Source of the DNA: Echinicola sp. 20G
GTDB taxonomy: Bacteria > Bacteroidota > Bacteroidia > Cytophagales > Cyclobacteriaceae
Assembly (NCBI RefSeq): GCF_015533855.1
Contig: NZ_AP024154.1
Span: 3,292,501-3,356,500, forward strand
Direction: 5' to 3'
DNA length: 64,000 bases
This document shows positions 44,046 to 52,037 of this stretch, piece after piece. The notes under the pieces were generated by a model. The model saw only the letters and a list, made by a program, of their open reading frames with translations, was not told the DNA's origin and did not search any database. The first letter of the stretch is position 1. Each line of letters begins with the position of its first letter. Made by a program: the position numbers and the translations under genes.

Positions 44046-45605
44046 ATGAATAAATTATTGAAATTATCTATTTTCAGTTGTCTGCTGGTGGTCATTGCCA
44101 GTTGTTCCTCAGAAACCAAAAGTGAAAAAACCGTGAAAAACTATTGGCCCAATGCTGGAGTAACTTACGAGATTTTTATCCAGTCTTTCTATGATGCCAA
44201 TGGAGATGGAATAGGGGATGTTAAGGGGGTGATTGAAAAGTTGGATCATGTCAGTGACTTAGGGGCCAATGCCATTTGGTTTATGCCCATTATGCCTTCC
44301 CCATCTTACCATAAGTATGATGTGACAGACTATAAGGCCATTCACCCAGATTACGGAAGCATGGATGATTTCAAAAAACTCATTCAAGTGGCGCATGAAA
44401 AGGATATTAAAATTGTCATCGATATGATTATCAATCATACCAGTGACGAACACCCTTGGTTTTTAGAGTCCAAGAAAGGTAGGGATAATCCTTATAGGGA
44501 TTATTATGTTTGGGCTCAAGCTGATACCATTCAGGGTTTTTTGGATAAAAAAACGGTGACCTTGGATAGTGATAATATTCGTCAGTGGCATGATCCTGGT
44601 TTTGGCAAAGATTACTATTATGGGTTTTTCACCGGGAACATGCCGGATTTGAATTTTGACAACCCAAAGGTTCGGGAAGAGATTTACGAGATTGGAAGGT
44701 TTTGGCTTGAAGAAGTAGGAGTGGATGGTTTCAGGTTGGATGCAGCCAAGCATATTTATCCAGATGATCGGGCAAAGGATAACCACAATTTCTGGGATGA
44801 ATTTAGGGCCGAAATGGAAAAGATCAAGCCCGATGTTTATTTGGTGGGAGAAGTCTATGATATGAAAGAAGTGGTCGCTCCTTATTTGACAGGCTTGCCT
44901 GCGTTGTTCAATTTTGACTTTCATTACACCTTGCTGAATGCCTACGCGAAGGAGGATGGGATGATGCTGGCTAAAAAGCAACATGAAATACTGGATTTTT
45001 ATCATGGAATCACTGAAAATTTCATAGATGCCACCATTTCATCCAACCACGATCAGCCGAGATTGTTAAATGAACTGGGGGAGCATAAAGACAAGATGAA
45101 GCAGGCAATAGCTATTTTGATAACGATGCCTGGGGCTCCGTATTTATATTATGGTGAAGAAATCGGTATGTTGGGTAAAAAGCCTGATGAAAACATAAGA
45201 GAGCCTTTCTTGTGGGACGAGAAAGGTGAAGATGTGGGGAGAGCTACTTGGATTGTTCCTGAATATTCTACTGATGAAACCGTTCAACCTCTTGCTTTGC
45301 AAAAAGAGGATCCAGAAAGTTACTATAATCACTACAAAACAGTCATCCATTTGCGAAATACCCACCCAGCATTGGCAACGGGAAGCTTGAGCTTGACAAA
45401 GCAGCAATACCCTAAGTCTGTGATGGCCTATGAAAGAATCTTACCGGATCAGAATCTGATGATATTCCATAATATTGGGGGCAAAACAGTAGAAGTGGAC
45501 CTACCTGTGGGTTATAGTAATGTGATCTATGAGCTTAAAGGAGCGTCCATTAAAGGAGATAAGCTTACATTGCCAGCTTACTCCAGTGTTGTACTGGATA
45601 AGTGA
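44046..45605 (+). CDS. GH13 alpha-amylase/neopullulanase-like lipoprotein
   Basis: A 519-residue GH13 lipoprotein with Cys20 in VVIASC. The barrel motifs are VTYEIFIQSFYDANGDGIGD, DMIINHTSDEHPW, Asp232 in DGFRLDAAKH (nucleophile), Glu269 in LVGEVYD (acid/base) and Asp336 in SSNHDQPR (stabiliser). The arrangement resembles oligo-1,6-glucosidase / maltogenic enzymes that act on short maltooligosaccharides. It should be anchored in the outer or periplasmic membrane face and process oligosaccharides after SusCD uptake, or at the surface. It is the last gene of the glucan locus and is followed by a strong terminator. Confidence 0.92.
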   Translation: MNKLLKLSIFSCLLVVIASCSSETKSEKTVKNYWPNAGVTYEIFIQSFYDANGDGIGDVKGVIEKLDHVSDLGANAIWFMPIMPSPSYHKYDVTDYKAIHPDYGSMDDFKKLIQVAHEKDIKIVIDMIINHTSDEHPWFLESKKGRDNPYRDYYVWAQADTIQGFLDKKTVTLDSDNIRQWHDPGFGKDYYYGFFTGNMPDLNFDNPKVREEIYEIGRFWLEEVGVDGFRLDAAKHIYPDDRAKDNHNFWDEFRAEMEKIKPDVYLVGEVYDMKEVVAPYLTGLPALFNFDFHYTLLNAYAKEDGMMLAKKQHEILDFYHGITENFIDATISSNHDQPRLLNELGEHKDKMKQAIAILITMPGAPYLYYGEEIGMLGKKPDENIREPFLWDEKGEDVGRATWIVPEYSTDETVQPLALQKEDPESYYNHYKTVIHLRNTHPALATGSLSLTKQQYPKSVMAYERILPDQNLMIFHNIGGKTVEVDLPVGYSNVIYELKGASIKGDKLTLPAYSSVVLDK

Positions 45606-45628
45606 AAATATTTGACATTTGACTAACG

Positions 45629-45657
45629 AAAAGCTGACGGGAACCTGTCAGCTTTTT
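45629..45657 (+). terminator. Intrinsic terminator ending the glucan operon
   Basis: AAAAGCTGAC (45629-45638) pairs perfectly with GTCAGCTTTT (45647-45656), with additional GG/CC pairing toward the loop; the 3' arm ends in five T. It lies 24 bases after the GH13 stop. Confidence 0.88.
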
Positions 45658-45690
45658 GTGTTAATTAAAGGATCGTTTTAGCTGACTAAA

Positions 45691-45720
45691 TTGCTTTTGT
45701 AGATTAAAGGAGTAATTTTG
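45691..45720 (+). promoter_or_regulatory. Bacteroidota-type promoter of the winged-helix gene
   Basis: TTG (45691-45693), a 19-base spacer and TAATTTTG (45713-45720) match TTG-N17-20-TAnnTTTG. The -7 element lies inside the first palindromic operator, so a bound repressor would block it. The start of transcription should be near 45727. Confidence 0.65.
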
Positions 45721-45745
45721 TTACTCATGAGTAATATTTTTACTC
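45710..45745. promoter_or_regulatory. Two tandem GAGTAA-N5-TTACTC operators
   Basis: Two copies of the same inverted repeat, GAGTAA-N5-TTACTC, lie at 45710-45726 and 45729-45745, spaced 19 bases centre to centre. The inner arms together form a perfect 14-bp palindrome TTACTCATGAGTAA (45721-45734). The first copy covers the -7 element and the second the likely start site. This is the expected plan for autorepression by the winged-helix protein encoded 35 bases downstream. Confidence 0.7.
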
Positions 45746-45779
45746 GGCTTGAATTAACCTTCTTTTTACCATTTATTCG

Positions 45780-46289
45780 ATGCTGGATATACTGATTACA
45801 TCAAAGACAAGAGTAAAGTTGCTTGTTAAATTTTTTACTCAAGACACCAATAAAGGATACCTGAGAGGTTTGGCAGAAGAGTTCAATGAATCTACCAATT
45901 CAGTGAGGGTTGAGCTGAACAGGTTGTCTGAGGCTGGTATTTTGGTTTCCGAACATGAAGGTAATACTAAATCATATTCGGCCAATAGAAGACATCCTCT
46001 GTTTATGGAAATGAAAAACTTGGTGGCCAAATATTTGGGATTGGATCGTTTGGTGGAAGTGGTGATCAAGAAGTTGGGGAATGTCCAAAAAGCAATTGTG
46101 ATCGGGGATTATGCAAAAGGAGTAGATTCTGGAGAAATTGAGATGATACTGATTGCAAAAGATATCAATCAGGAATACTTGGATTTTTTGATCAAGAAAG
46201 CCGAGGAGAAGATTGAAAGAAAAGTAAAAGTGGAAGTTTTTGAGCAAGAACCAGATGGAGTTGAGGGTATGGTGGTTTTTGACATCTAA
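45780..46289 (+). CDS. Winged-helix regulator fused to a degenerate nucleotidyltransferase-like domain
   Basis: A 169-residue protein with two parts. Residues about 5-75 are a winged helix of the ArsR/MarR-like kind (TSKTRVKLLVKFF, NSVRVELNRLSEAGILVSEHEG). Residues about 100-165 look like a small MNT-type nucleotidyltransferase fold: the strand and turn AIVIGDYAKGVDSGEIEMILIAK align with the G-S-x-A-x-G...SDIDL motif, but the two metal-binding aspartates are Glu119 and Glu121 and the Ser is Asp110. It is therefore probably a binding or sensing module rather than an enzyme. It is a single-gene unit with its own promoter and tandem palindromes, suggesting autoregulation. Targets are unknown. 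Confidence 0.7.
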   Translation: MLDILITSKTRVKLLVKFFTQDTNKGYLRGLAEEFNESTNSVRVELNRLSEAGILVSEHEGNTKSYSANRRHPLFMEMKNLVAKYLGLDRLVEVVIKKLGNVQKAIVIGDYAKGVDSGEIEMILIAKDINQEYLDFLIKKAEEKIERKVKVEVFEQEPDGVEGMVVFDI

Positions 46290-46598
46290 TACTTTTTAAG
46301 TTTAAATATTACATTCAAAATAAAATTTTTAAAATAATTTGAAATAGGGAATATCAATGTAGTGTATTTCAAAGTGTTTAATTTGTAATTTCTGTTCTAG
46401 TTGGTTAATTAATTGGTGTGTTTGTTCAGTTTTTATTAAAAAATTATTAATTCAAGTTTTTAATTAATCATGTTTTTTATAATTTGACGTAACAACGTTT
46501 ATAAATGATAGATATTGTTAGTGTGTGATAAGGCTAATAATATTTTGAATTTATTCTTCTTGGATATCGATTACCACCAAACTTTGCCCTATCAACCC
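46290..46598. other. Intergenic region upstream of the ECF sigma gene
   Basis: 309 bases, very A+T rich, between the winged-helix gene and the sigma factor gene. It should hold the sigma gene's promoter. I see no exact TAnnTTTG; TATAATTTG at about 46476-46484 has one base too many in the -7 element. No terminator hairpin or reliable small gene was found. Confidence 0.45.
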
Positions 46599-47183
46599 AT
46601 GAAAGAAATCGAACTAAGATTACTCGAACAGATTAAGAGAGGAAATGAGATGGCTTTTGTACAAGTCTATGACAAGTACTGGAAGCTCTTGTTTAACAGT
46701 GGATACAAAAGACTAAAAAAGAGAGAGATAGTGGAAGGTCTGGTGCAAGAGGTCTTTGTGGAAATGTGGCAGAAAAGAAAGTCTCTTGAAATACACACTT
46801 CACTAAACTCCTATTTGTATACAGCCATGAAATACAAGGTGATCAACCAAATGAAATCTCAAATGGTGAAAGAAAAGTATGTGGCTTTTGTGACTTCTAA
46901 AAAGTTGTCATTTGGGAGTGAAGTGGAAGAAAATATTTTTTATAATGAACTGAATGATGCCTATAAAAAGGAAGTTTCGAGTTTGCCAGATCAAGCCCGC
47001 AAAGTCTATAAGTTAAAAAAACACCAAGATTTGAGTTATGCTGAAATTGCTCAGGAAATGCAGATATCTGTAAGTACTGTAGAGAAGCACATGATCAAAG
47101 CGCTCAAAATCCTGAGGAATAACTTAAGAAACTACTCTATGTCCTTGGGGTCTTTGTGTTTGTTGAACAGTGGATTATTTTGA
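46599..47183 (+). CDS. ECF-type RNA polymerase sigma factor (Bacteroidota family)
   Basis: About 194 residues with sigma region 2 (FVQVYDKYWKLLFNSGYKRL, then EGLVQEVFVEMWQKR) and region 4 (SLPDQARKVYKLKKHQDLSYAEIAQEMQISVSTVEKHMIKALKILR). It belongs to the Bacteroidetes-1 ECF family that pairs with FecR-like anti-sigma factors and TonB transporters. I take the ATG at 46599 (MKEIELRLLEQIKRGNE), because the longer reading from a TTG at 46515 adds 28 residues not expected in the family. The anti-sigma gene follows after 138 bases and the STN-containing SusC after that, so this is a cell-surface signalling relay. Confidence 0.92.
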   Translation: MKEIELRLLEQIKRGNEMAFVQVYDKYWKLLFNSGYKRLKKREIVEGLVQEVFVEMWQKRKSLEIHTSLNSYLYTAMKYKVINQMKSQMVKEKYVAFVTSKKLSFGSEVEENIFYNELNDAYKKEVSSLPDQARKVYKLKKHQDLSYAEIAQEMQISVSTVEKHMIKALKILRNNLRNYSMSLGSLCLLNSGLF

Positions 47184-47321
47184 GTTTTTACCAGTGAGTG
47201 GTGTATATGATTGCTTATTTTTTTGGATCGACTATAATAATTTAAAATAAATGATTTTTTTTTGAATGACAGTGGAGGTAAGGAGTGGGAAGATTGACTT
47301 ATAAATAGAAAAGCAATTGAA

Positions 47322-48284
47322 ATGAACCAAGAGGAGTTTGATTATTTAGTAAATAAGTTTTTGTCCGGAAGTATAAGCCCTGAAGAAAAGGAGAAGTTGG
47401 AGCGATGGTATGGGAGTTTTGAGAAGGAAGAGGATTTTACGGATCGAATGAGAGAGGATGATCAGAGGGAGTTGCGTAATAGCATATTGAAAAAGATCAG
47501 AGAGGAAGCTTTTAATGAAAACAGTAAGGGAATTGATTCCAGTAGTTATTTTCAAAGTCATTGGATGAAATTCATTCCTTGGGCTGCTTCTTTGGTACTG
47601 ATATTAGGTCTAGCATATGTGTTTTACTATCCAGCATTAAAGGAAGTGAATTATCAGACAGGCTTAGGAGAGTTGTTGATTTTGAAATTACCAGATAGTA
47701 CAGAGGTAGTTTTAAACGGAAATTCAACCTTAAGTTACCAGCCTACTTGGTTGGGGAAATTTGATAGAAAGGTTGTTTTGGATGGAGAAGCTTTTTTTGA
47801 AGTATTTCATACTATTGAGAATAAAAGATTTACCATAAATGAAGGGCAGGGCATGGGAATTGAAGTTTATGGAACAGAATTTAACTATAATGCCAGAGAT
47901 GGAAAAAATGCGGTGGCTTTGAAGGCAGGTAGTGTGAAAGTAATGCTTCCAAATGATGCCAATGACAAAAGCAAATCACATTTTATAAAGCCAGGAGAAG
48001 TGGCCAGCTACAATCTGTACAGCAAGGAGGTAAAGATAGATGCGCCATCAAATATTGAAAAATACTATTCCTGGAAAGATGGTAAGTTGATTTTAGATTA
48101 TTCGACTTTACCTGAAATAATTGAAGAGCTAAAAGGTACTTATGGAATCAGAATAAGTATGGATACCTCAAATTGGAGAGATCACAAAGTCTCAGGAACT
48201 TTACCATTGCATAGAGACCCTGAAGCGCTGATCGAAAATTTGGAACAGCTATTTGATGTTGAAATTGAAATAACCGAAGAATAA
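47322..48284 (+). CDS. FecR-family anti-sigma factor
   Basis: A 320-residue membrane protein. The cytoplasmic N-terminus (NKFLSGSISPEEKEKLERWY) is the anti-sigma domain; one membrane segment lies near residues 85-105 (FIPWAASLVLILGLAYVFYY); the periplasmic part holds the FecR domain (GLGELLILKLPDSTEVVLNGNSTL, DGEAFFEVFH) and a C-terminal DUF4974 domain (DYSTLPEIIEELKGTYGI). It should hold the upstream ECF sigma factor inactive until the STN domain of the SusC-like transporter signals substrate uptake. Its gene lies between the sigma and susC-like genes, the usual order. Confidence 0.92.
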   Translation: MNQEEFDYLVNKFLSGSISPEEKEKLERWYGSFEKEEDFTDRMREDDQRELRNSILKKIREEAFNENSKGIDSSSYFQSHWMKFIPWAASLVLILGLAYVFYYPALKEVNYQTGLGELLILKLPDSTEVVLNGNSTLSYQPTWLGKFDRKVVLDGEAFFEVFHTIENKRFTINEGQGMGIEVYGTEFNYNARDGKNAVALKAGSVKVMLPNDANDKSKSHFIKPGEVASYNLYSKEVKIDAPSNIEKYYSWKDGKLILDYSTLPEIIEELKGTYGIRISMDTSNWRDHKVSGTLPLHRDPEALIENLEQLFDVEIEITEE

Positions 48285-48301
48285 AAAAGTGCACTTCAGT
48301 A

Positions 48302-48528
48302 CAGACTGGTTCAAGGTCTGATTAGTGAGAATTTTTCTCACGCCGGATTAATTAGGATTTATAGGATAGGACTCAAAGACTATTTGTGTCCCATAAGAAA
48401 CTGCCTGATAGAGTTTCATGGGAAGGTATTGCCTAATAATTTCGGTTACGTACGGGTATGTGTGATTGGTATGGCTTGATTAGCAATGGATTACTGTTAA
48501 CAATTGGCCCAAAATACGAGCGTATTTT
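48302..48528 (+). other. Structured leader with several inverted repeats upstream of the second susC
   Basis: The 264-base gap before the second SusC gene holds four inverted repeats: CAGAC/GTCTG (48302-48320), GTGAGAA-TTT-TTCTCAC (48325-48341), TCCCAT-aa-GAAACT with AGTTTC-ATGGGA (48389-48423, 12 pairs with a two-base bulge) and AAAATACG-AG-CGTATTTT (48511-48528), which ends 20 bases before the ATG at 48549. The last may be an operator or a hairpin that hides the translation start. No function is established. Confidence 0.5.
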
Positions 48529-48548
48529 AACCACTTAACCAAATACCT

Positions 48549-51500
48549 ATGCTAAACACTTTTACCAAGCGCTTAACTGTGCTGCTTGTGGCCTTTATGC
48601 TCAGCGAAGAAGGCAAAGCCCAGTTACTTGCAGAATTTGCCCAGGTTCCAGATCGTTTTACGATCACTAGAGAACCATCCCTACCAGATGTCCTAAGGAA
48701 GCTGGAAACCATTTACAAAGTTTCTATAGCATACCCATCGGATCTAGTCGATCAAAAATGGTCAAAGGAATTTACTCCAAATCGTGAACTTACTATTGAA
48801 GAGAATCTTACCTCTTTACTCAACGGAACCGACTTGAGCTTTAAACAAGGGGTTGGAAGTTTTTATGTGGTGATGAAGAAAGATGCCGAAGAGAAACACA
48901 TAAAAAGCTCAATTTCAGCTACACTGGGTAGTACGAAGAAAATGATAAGGGAAGAGGTTACTGGAGTAGTTGTGGACGAAGAAGGACTTCCAGTTCCGGG
49001 GGCGAGCGTACTTGTAAAAGGAACGATGACAGGAAGTGTGACTGACCTTGATGGTAAGTTTACCCTTGATGTTGAAGGCAAGGCCAGTGATAAAATCCTG
49101 GTGGTTTCTTTTATTGGTTTTGAAACCAAAGAGGTGACCGTTGGTGCCGAGACTGAATTGACTATCGTTCTATCTTCCAGTACGATGGCCTTGAATGAAA
49201 TTGTGGTAACGGCCTTCGGTTTGGAAAGGGATAAGAAGGCACTTGGTTATACCGTGCAGAGTGTAAAAGGTGATGAGCTGACAGAGGCCCAAAACCCAAA
49301 TATAGTTAACAGCCTTTCCGGAAGAGTGGCTGGAGTGCAGATTAATGGTAACTCTATGCCCGGAAGTGGTGCCCATGTAGTCATACGTGGATCTTCATCA
49401 GTGGCAGGAGGTAACCAACCCTTGGTGGTAGTGGATGGTGTTCCTTTGGAACAGACATCTTCCAGAACCTATGGTAACGGCCTTTCAGAAATCAACCCAG
49501 ATAATATTAAAGAGATTAATGTACTTAAAGGTGCCACAGCAGCTGCCCTATATGGATCAAGGGCTGCTAATGGAGTCATTATGGTGACCACCAAAGATGG
49601 TAAAGGGACGAAGGGAATTGGCGTGGCCATTAATTCTAACATGACCTTTGACAACCCCTTGGTGAAGCCAGAATTTCAAAACACATACGGAGGTGGAACG
49701 GGATACAGAACTTGGTATGTAGATGGAAGGAATGGATTTGATGCTGATGGAATAAGGGGAACCGCTGGGGTGGACGAAAGTTGGGGACAGCCTATGGATG
49801 GTAGCATGGTGCCACTATGGTACTCTGCTCCGGGACTGACGGCCTTAACCCCTCAGCCAGATAACTGGGAGGATTTTTGGGAAACAGGGAAGACCATTAG
49901 TAACAATGTGGCTGTTTCAGGTGGGAATGATCAAGGAAATTTTCGGTTGTCCATAGGTCGTCTAGACCAGAAAAGTATCATGTGGAACAATGATTATTAT
50001 AGGAATAATTTTAAGCTAAACACAGGGTACAATTTTACGGATAAGTTTAATGTAACCATCAGTGCTGAGTATGTCAAATCAGGCTCAGATAATAGAAGGT
50101 ACTCTGGTAGTTCAGACTTTATTTGGTCTCATCGGCATACCGATTTTACCAAACTGATGAATTGGAGGGATTATTATGATATCCAGCGTCAGACTTTTAG
50201 AGATGGTGATGATTACCCCTATGCCAACTGGCAACATGAGTATTTCTCCAATCCATACTTTTTACAAGAGTATTATACCAATGCCAATACCAAAGACCGG
50301 TTGCTCGGAAATATTGCCGTAAACTATCAGTTCACTGAAGAATTGAGTTTAATGGTGAGAACAGGTACAGATTTTTGGACAGATACTCGGATCAATGTTA
50401 CAGGAGTCGAAAGGACCAAGAACTATGTCACCACCAAAGGCTCTTATACGGAAACTGTGCTTAGAAGTCAAGAAACCAATAGTGATTTTATTTTCACTTA
50501 TGACAAGGAATTCAGTAATGCTTTTTCTTTGAAAGTTCAAGCTGGAGGGATTAACCGTACCAATTATTACAAAAGAAACTATGTCAATGTCAGTGAATTG
50601 ACCATTGATGGTCTTTATAATCTTGGGAACTATGCAAGTCCTGTAACGCCCGAAAGCACCATAAGGGAACAGGAAGTGAACAGTCTTTTTGGATCAGCAA
50701 CATTTGGTCTGAACAATTACTTGTTCTTGGATGTAACAGGAAGAAATGATTGGTCAAGCACCTTGCCTGTGGATAATAACTCATTCTTTTATCCTTCTGT
50801 GGCTTTAAGTGCTGTCATCACAGATATGCTGGACATTCAAAGCAATGTGCTGTCATTTGCAAAGCTAAGGGCCAGTTGGGCACAAGTGGGAAGTGATGCG
50901 GATCCTTATATGCTAAATCAGGTTTACAATGCTGAGGGATTGTGGGCAGGAACTACCCCGACATATGCAGAGTCCAGTGAAATCGCCAATATCAATTTGA
51001 AGCCTGAGATTACAACTGGAAAAGAACTGGGCTTGGACTTAAGGTTCTTAGAGGGTAGAATAGGTTTGGATTTTACTTATTACTCCCAGTCCACTACCAA
51101 TCAGATTCTCGCGGTATCCATTTCCAGGTCTTCAGGTTATGCGAGCCAAATTCTCAATGCTGGAGAAATAACCAACAAGGGGGTGGAGCTGATGGTATAT
51201 GGTACTCCTATTCAATCTGATTTAGGTTTCAATTGGGACATGTCCTTTAACTTTTCCCGAAACAGAAATCTAGTGGTAGAACTTGCGGAAGGTTTGGAAA
51301 ATTATACACTGGCCAGTCAGAACAGTTTGACTTCTGAAGCAAGGGTGGGACAGCCCTATGGAACTTTATATGGAAGAAGGTATTTGAGGTCTCCTGAAGG
51401 GGATGTTGTGTATAAAGATGGTTTGCCTCAGTTGGAAGAAGGGACGTTTGCGTTAGGCAATATTCAGCCAGATTGGATGGGTGGATTCTCCAATAATTTC

Positions 51501-52007
51501 CGTTATAAAAATTGGTCACTGGGCTCTCTGATTGATATTAGGATGGGCGGTGACCTTTTTGATGTGGGTACAGGATTGGCCAGGAAAACTGGGCAATATG
51601 CTGAAACTGCAATTGGCAGGGAAGAAGGTGTGATTGGGGAAGGAGTAATGAATGTGGGTACGGAAGAATCTCCAGTATATGTCTCCAATGATGTCATTGT
51701 AAATGCAGCTACATTTTGGAATGCTCAAAATCCAAGAACCTATCATGAGGCTGGAATTTTTGATGGAAGTTATGTCAAATTGAGAGAGTTGACCTTGGGT
51801 TATACTTTCCCTAAAAACTTCCTTGGCAACAATTTTATACAATCTCTAAAGATTTCTGCTGTCGGTAGGAACTTGGCGATTTTGTACAAAAACCATCCTC
51901 ATATGGACCCACAGGTGGATATGAAAGGAGGAAATGCCCAAGGCTTTTCTTACGGGGAACAACCTTCTACCCGAAGTGTTGGCTTTAACCTAAGCCTTAC
52001 TTTTTGA
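48549..52007 (+). CDS. SusC/RagA-family TonB-dependent transducer with STN domain
   Basis: An 1152-residue outer-membrane transporter. After a signal peptide (ending GKAQ, about residue 25) lies a secretin/TonB N-terminal (STN) domain (about 40-120, SLPDVLRKLETIYKVSIAYP), which contacts a FecR anti-sigma factor across the periplasm. Then come a carboxypeptidase-regulatory-like domain (GVVVDEEGLPVPGASVLVKG), a TonB box and plug (NEIVVTAFGLERDKKALGYTV, GVQINGNSMPGSGAHVVIRGSSS) and the barrel, which ends RSVGFNLSLTF. Together with the ECF sigma, FecR and SusD-like genes it forms an inducible uptake system. The substrate is unknown. Confidence 0.93.
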   Translation: MLNTFTKRLTVLLVAFMLSEEGKAQLLAEFAQVPDRFTITREPSLPDVLRKLETIYKVSIAYPSDLVDQKWSKEFTPNRELTIEENLTSLLNGTDLSFKQGVGSFYVVMKKDAEEKHIKSSISATLGSTKKMIREEVTGVVVDEEGLPVPGASVLVKGTMTGSVTDLDGKFTLDVEGKASDKILVVSFIGFETKEVTVGAETELTIVLSSSTMALNEIVVTAFGLERDKKALGYTVQSVKGDELTEAQNPNIVNSLSGRVAGVQINGNSMPGSGAHVVIRGSSSVAGGNQPLVVVDGVPLEQTSSRTYGNGLSEINPDNIKEINVLKGATAAALYGSRAANGVIMVTTKDGKGTKGIGVAINSNMTFDNPLVKPEFQNTYGGGTGYRTWYVDGRNGFDADGIRGTAGVDESWGQPMDGSMVPLWYSAPGLTALTPQPDNWEDFWETGKTISNNVAVSGGNDQGNFRLSIGRLDQKSIMWNNDYYRNNFKLNTGYNFTDKFNVTISAEYVKSGSDNRRYSGSSDFIWSHRHTDFTKLMNWRDYYDIQRQTFRDGDDYPYANWQHEYFSNPYFLQEYYTNANTKDRLLGNIAVNYQFTEELSLMVRTGTDFWTDTRINVTGVERTKNYVTTKGSYTETVLRSQETNSDFIFTYDKEFSNAFSLKVQAGGINRTNYYKRNYVNVSELTIDGLYNLGNYASPVTPESTIREQEVNSLFGSATFGLNNYLFLDVTGRNDWSSTLPVDNNSFFYPSVALSAVITDMLDIQSNVLSFAKLRASWAQVGSDADPYMLNQVYNAEGLWAGTTPTYAESSEIANINLKPEITTGKELGLDLRFLEGRIGLDFTYYSQSTTNQILAVSISRSSGYASQILNAGEITNKGVELMVYGTPIQSDLGFNWDMSFNFSRNRNLVVELAEGLENYTLASQNSLTSEARVGQPYGTLYGRRYLRSPEGDVVYKDGLPQLEEGTFALGNIQPDWMGGFSNNFRYKNWSLGSLIDIRMGGDLFDVGTGLARKTGQYAETAIGREEGVIGEGVMNVGTEESPVYVSNDVIVNAATFWNAQNPRTYHEAGIFDGSYVKLRELTLGYTFPKNFLGNNFIQSLKISAVGRNLAILYKNHPHMDPQVDMKGGNAQGFSYGEQPSTRSVGFNLSLTF

Positions 52008-52037
52008 TCTTAAGTCTGGAGTTTAAAACGAAGCATT

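Noticed and set aside
44463..45005. A 180-codon minus-strand reading frame opposite the GH13 lipoprotein gene
   Set aside because: It lies wholly antisense to a gene with intact catalytic motifs and its product is low-complexity and Ile/His-rich, typical of shadow frames.
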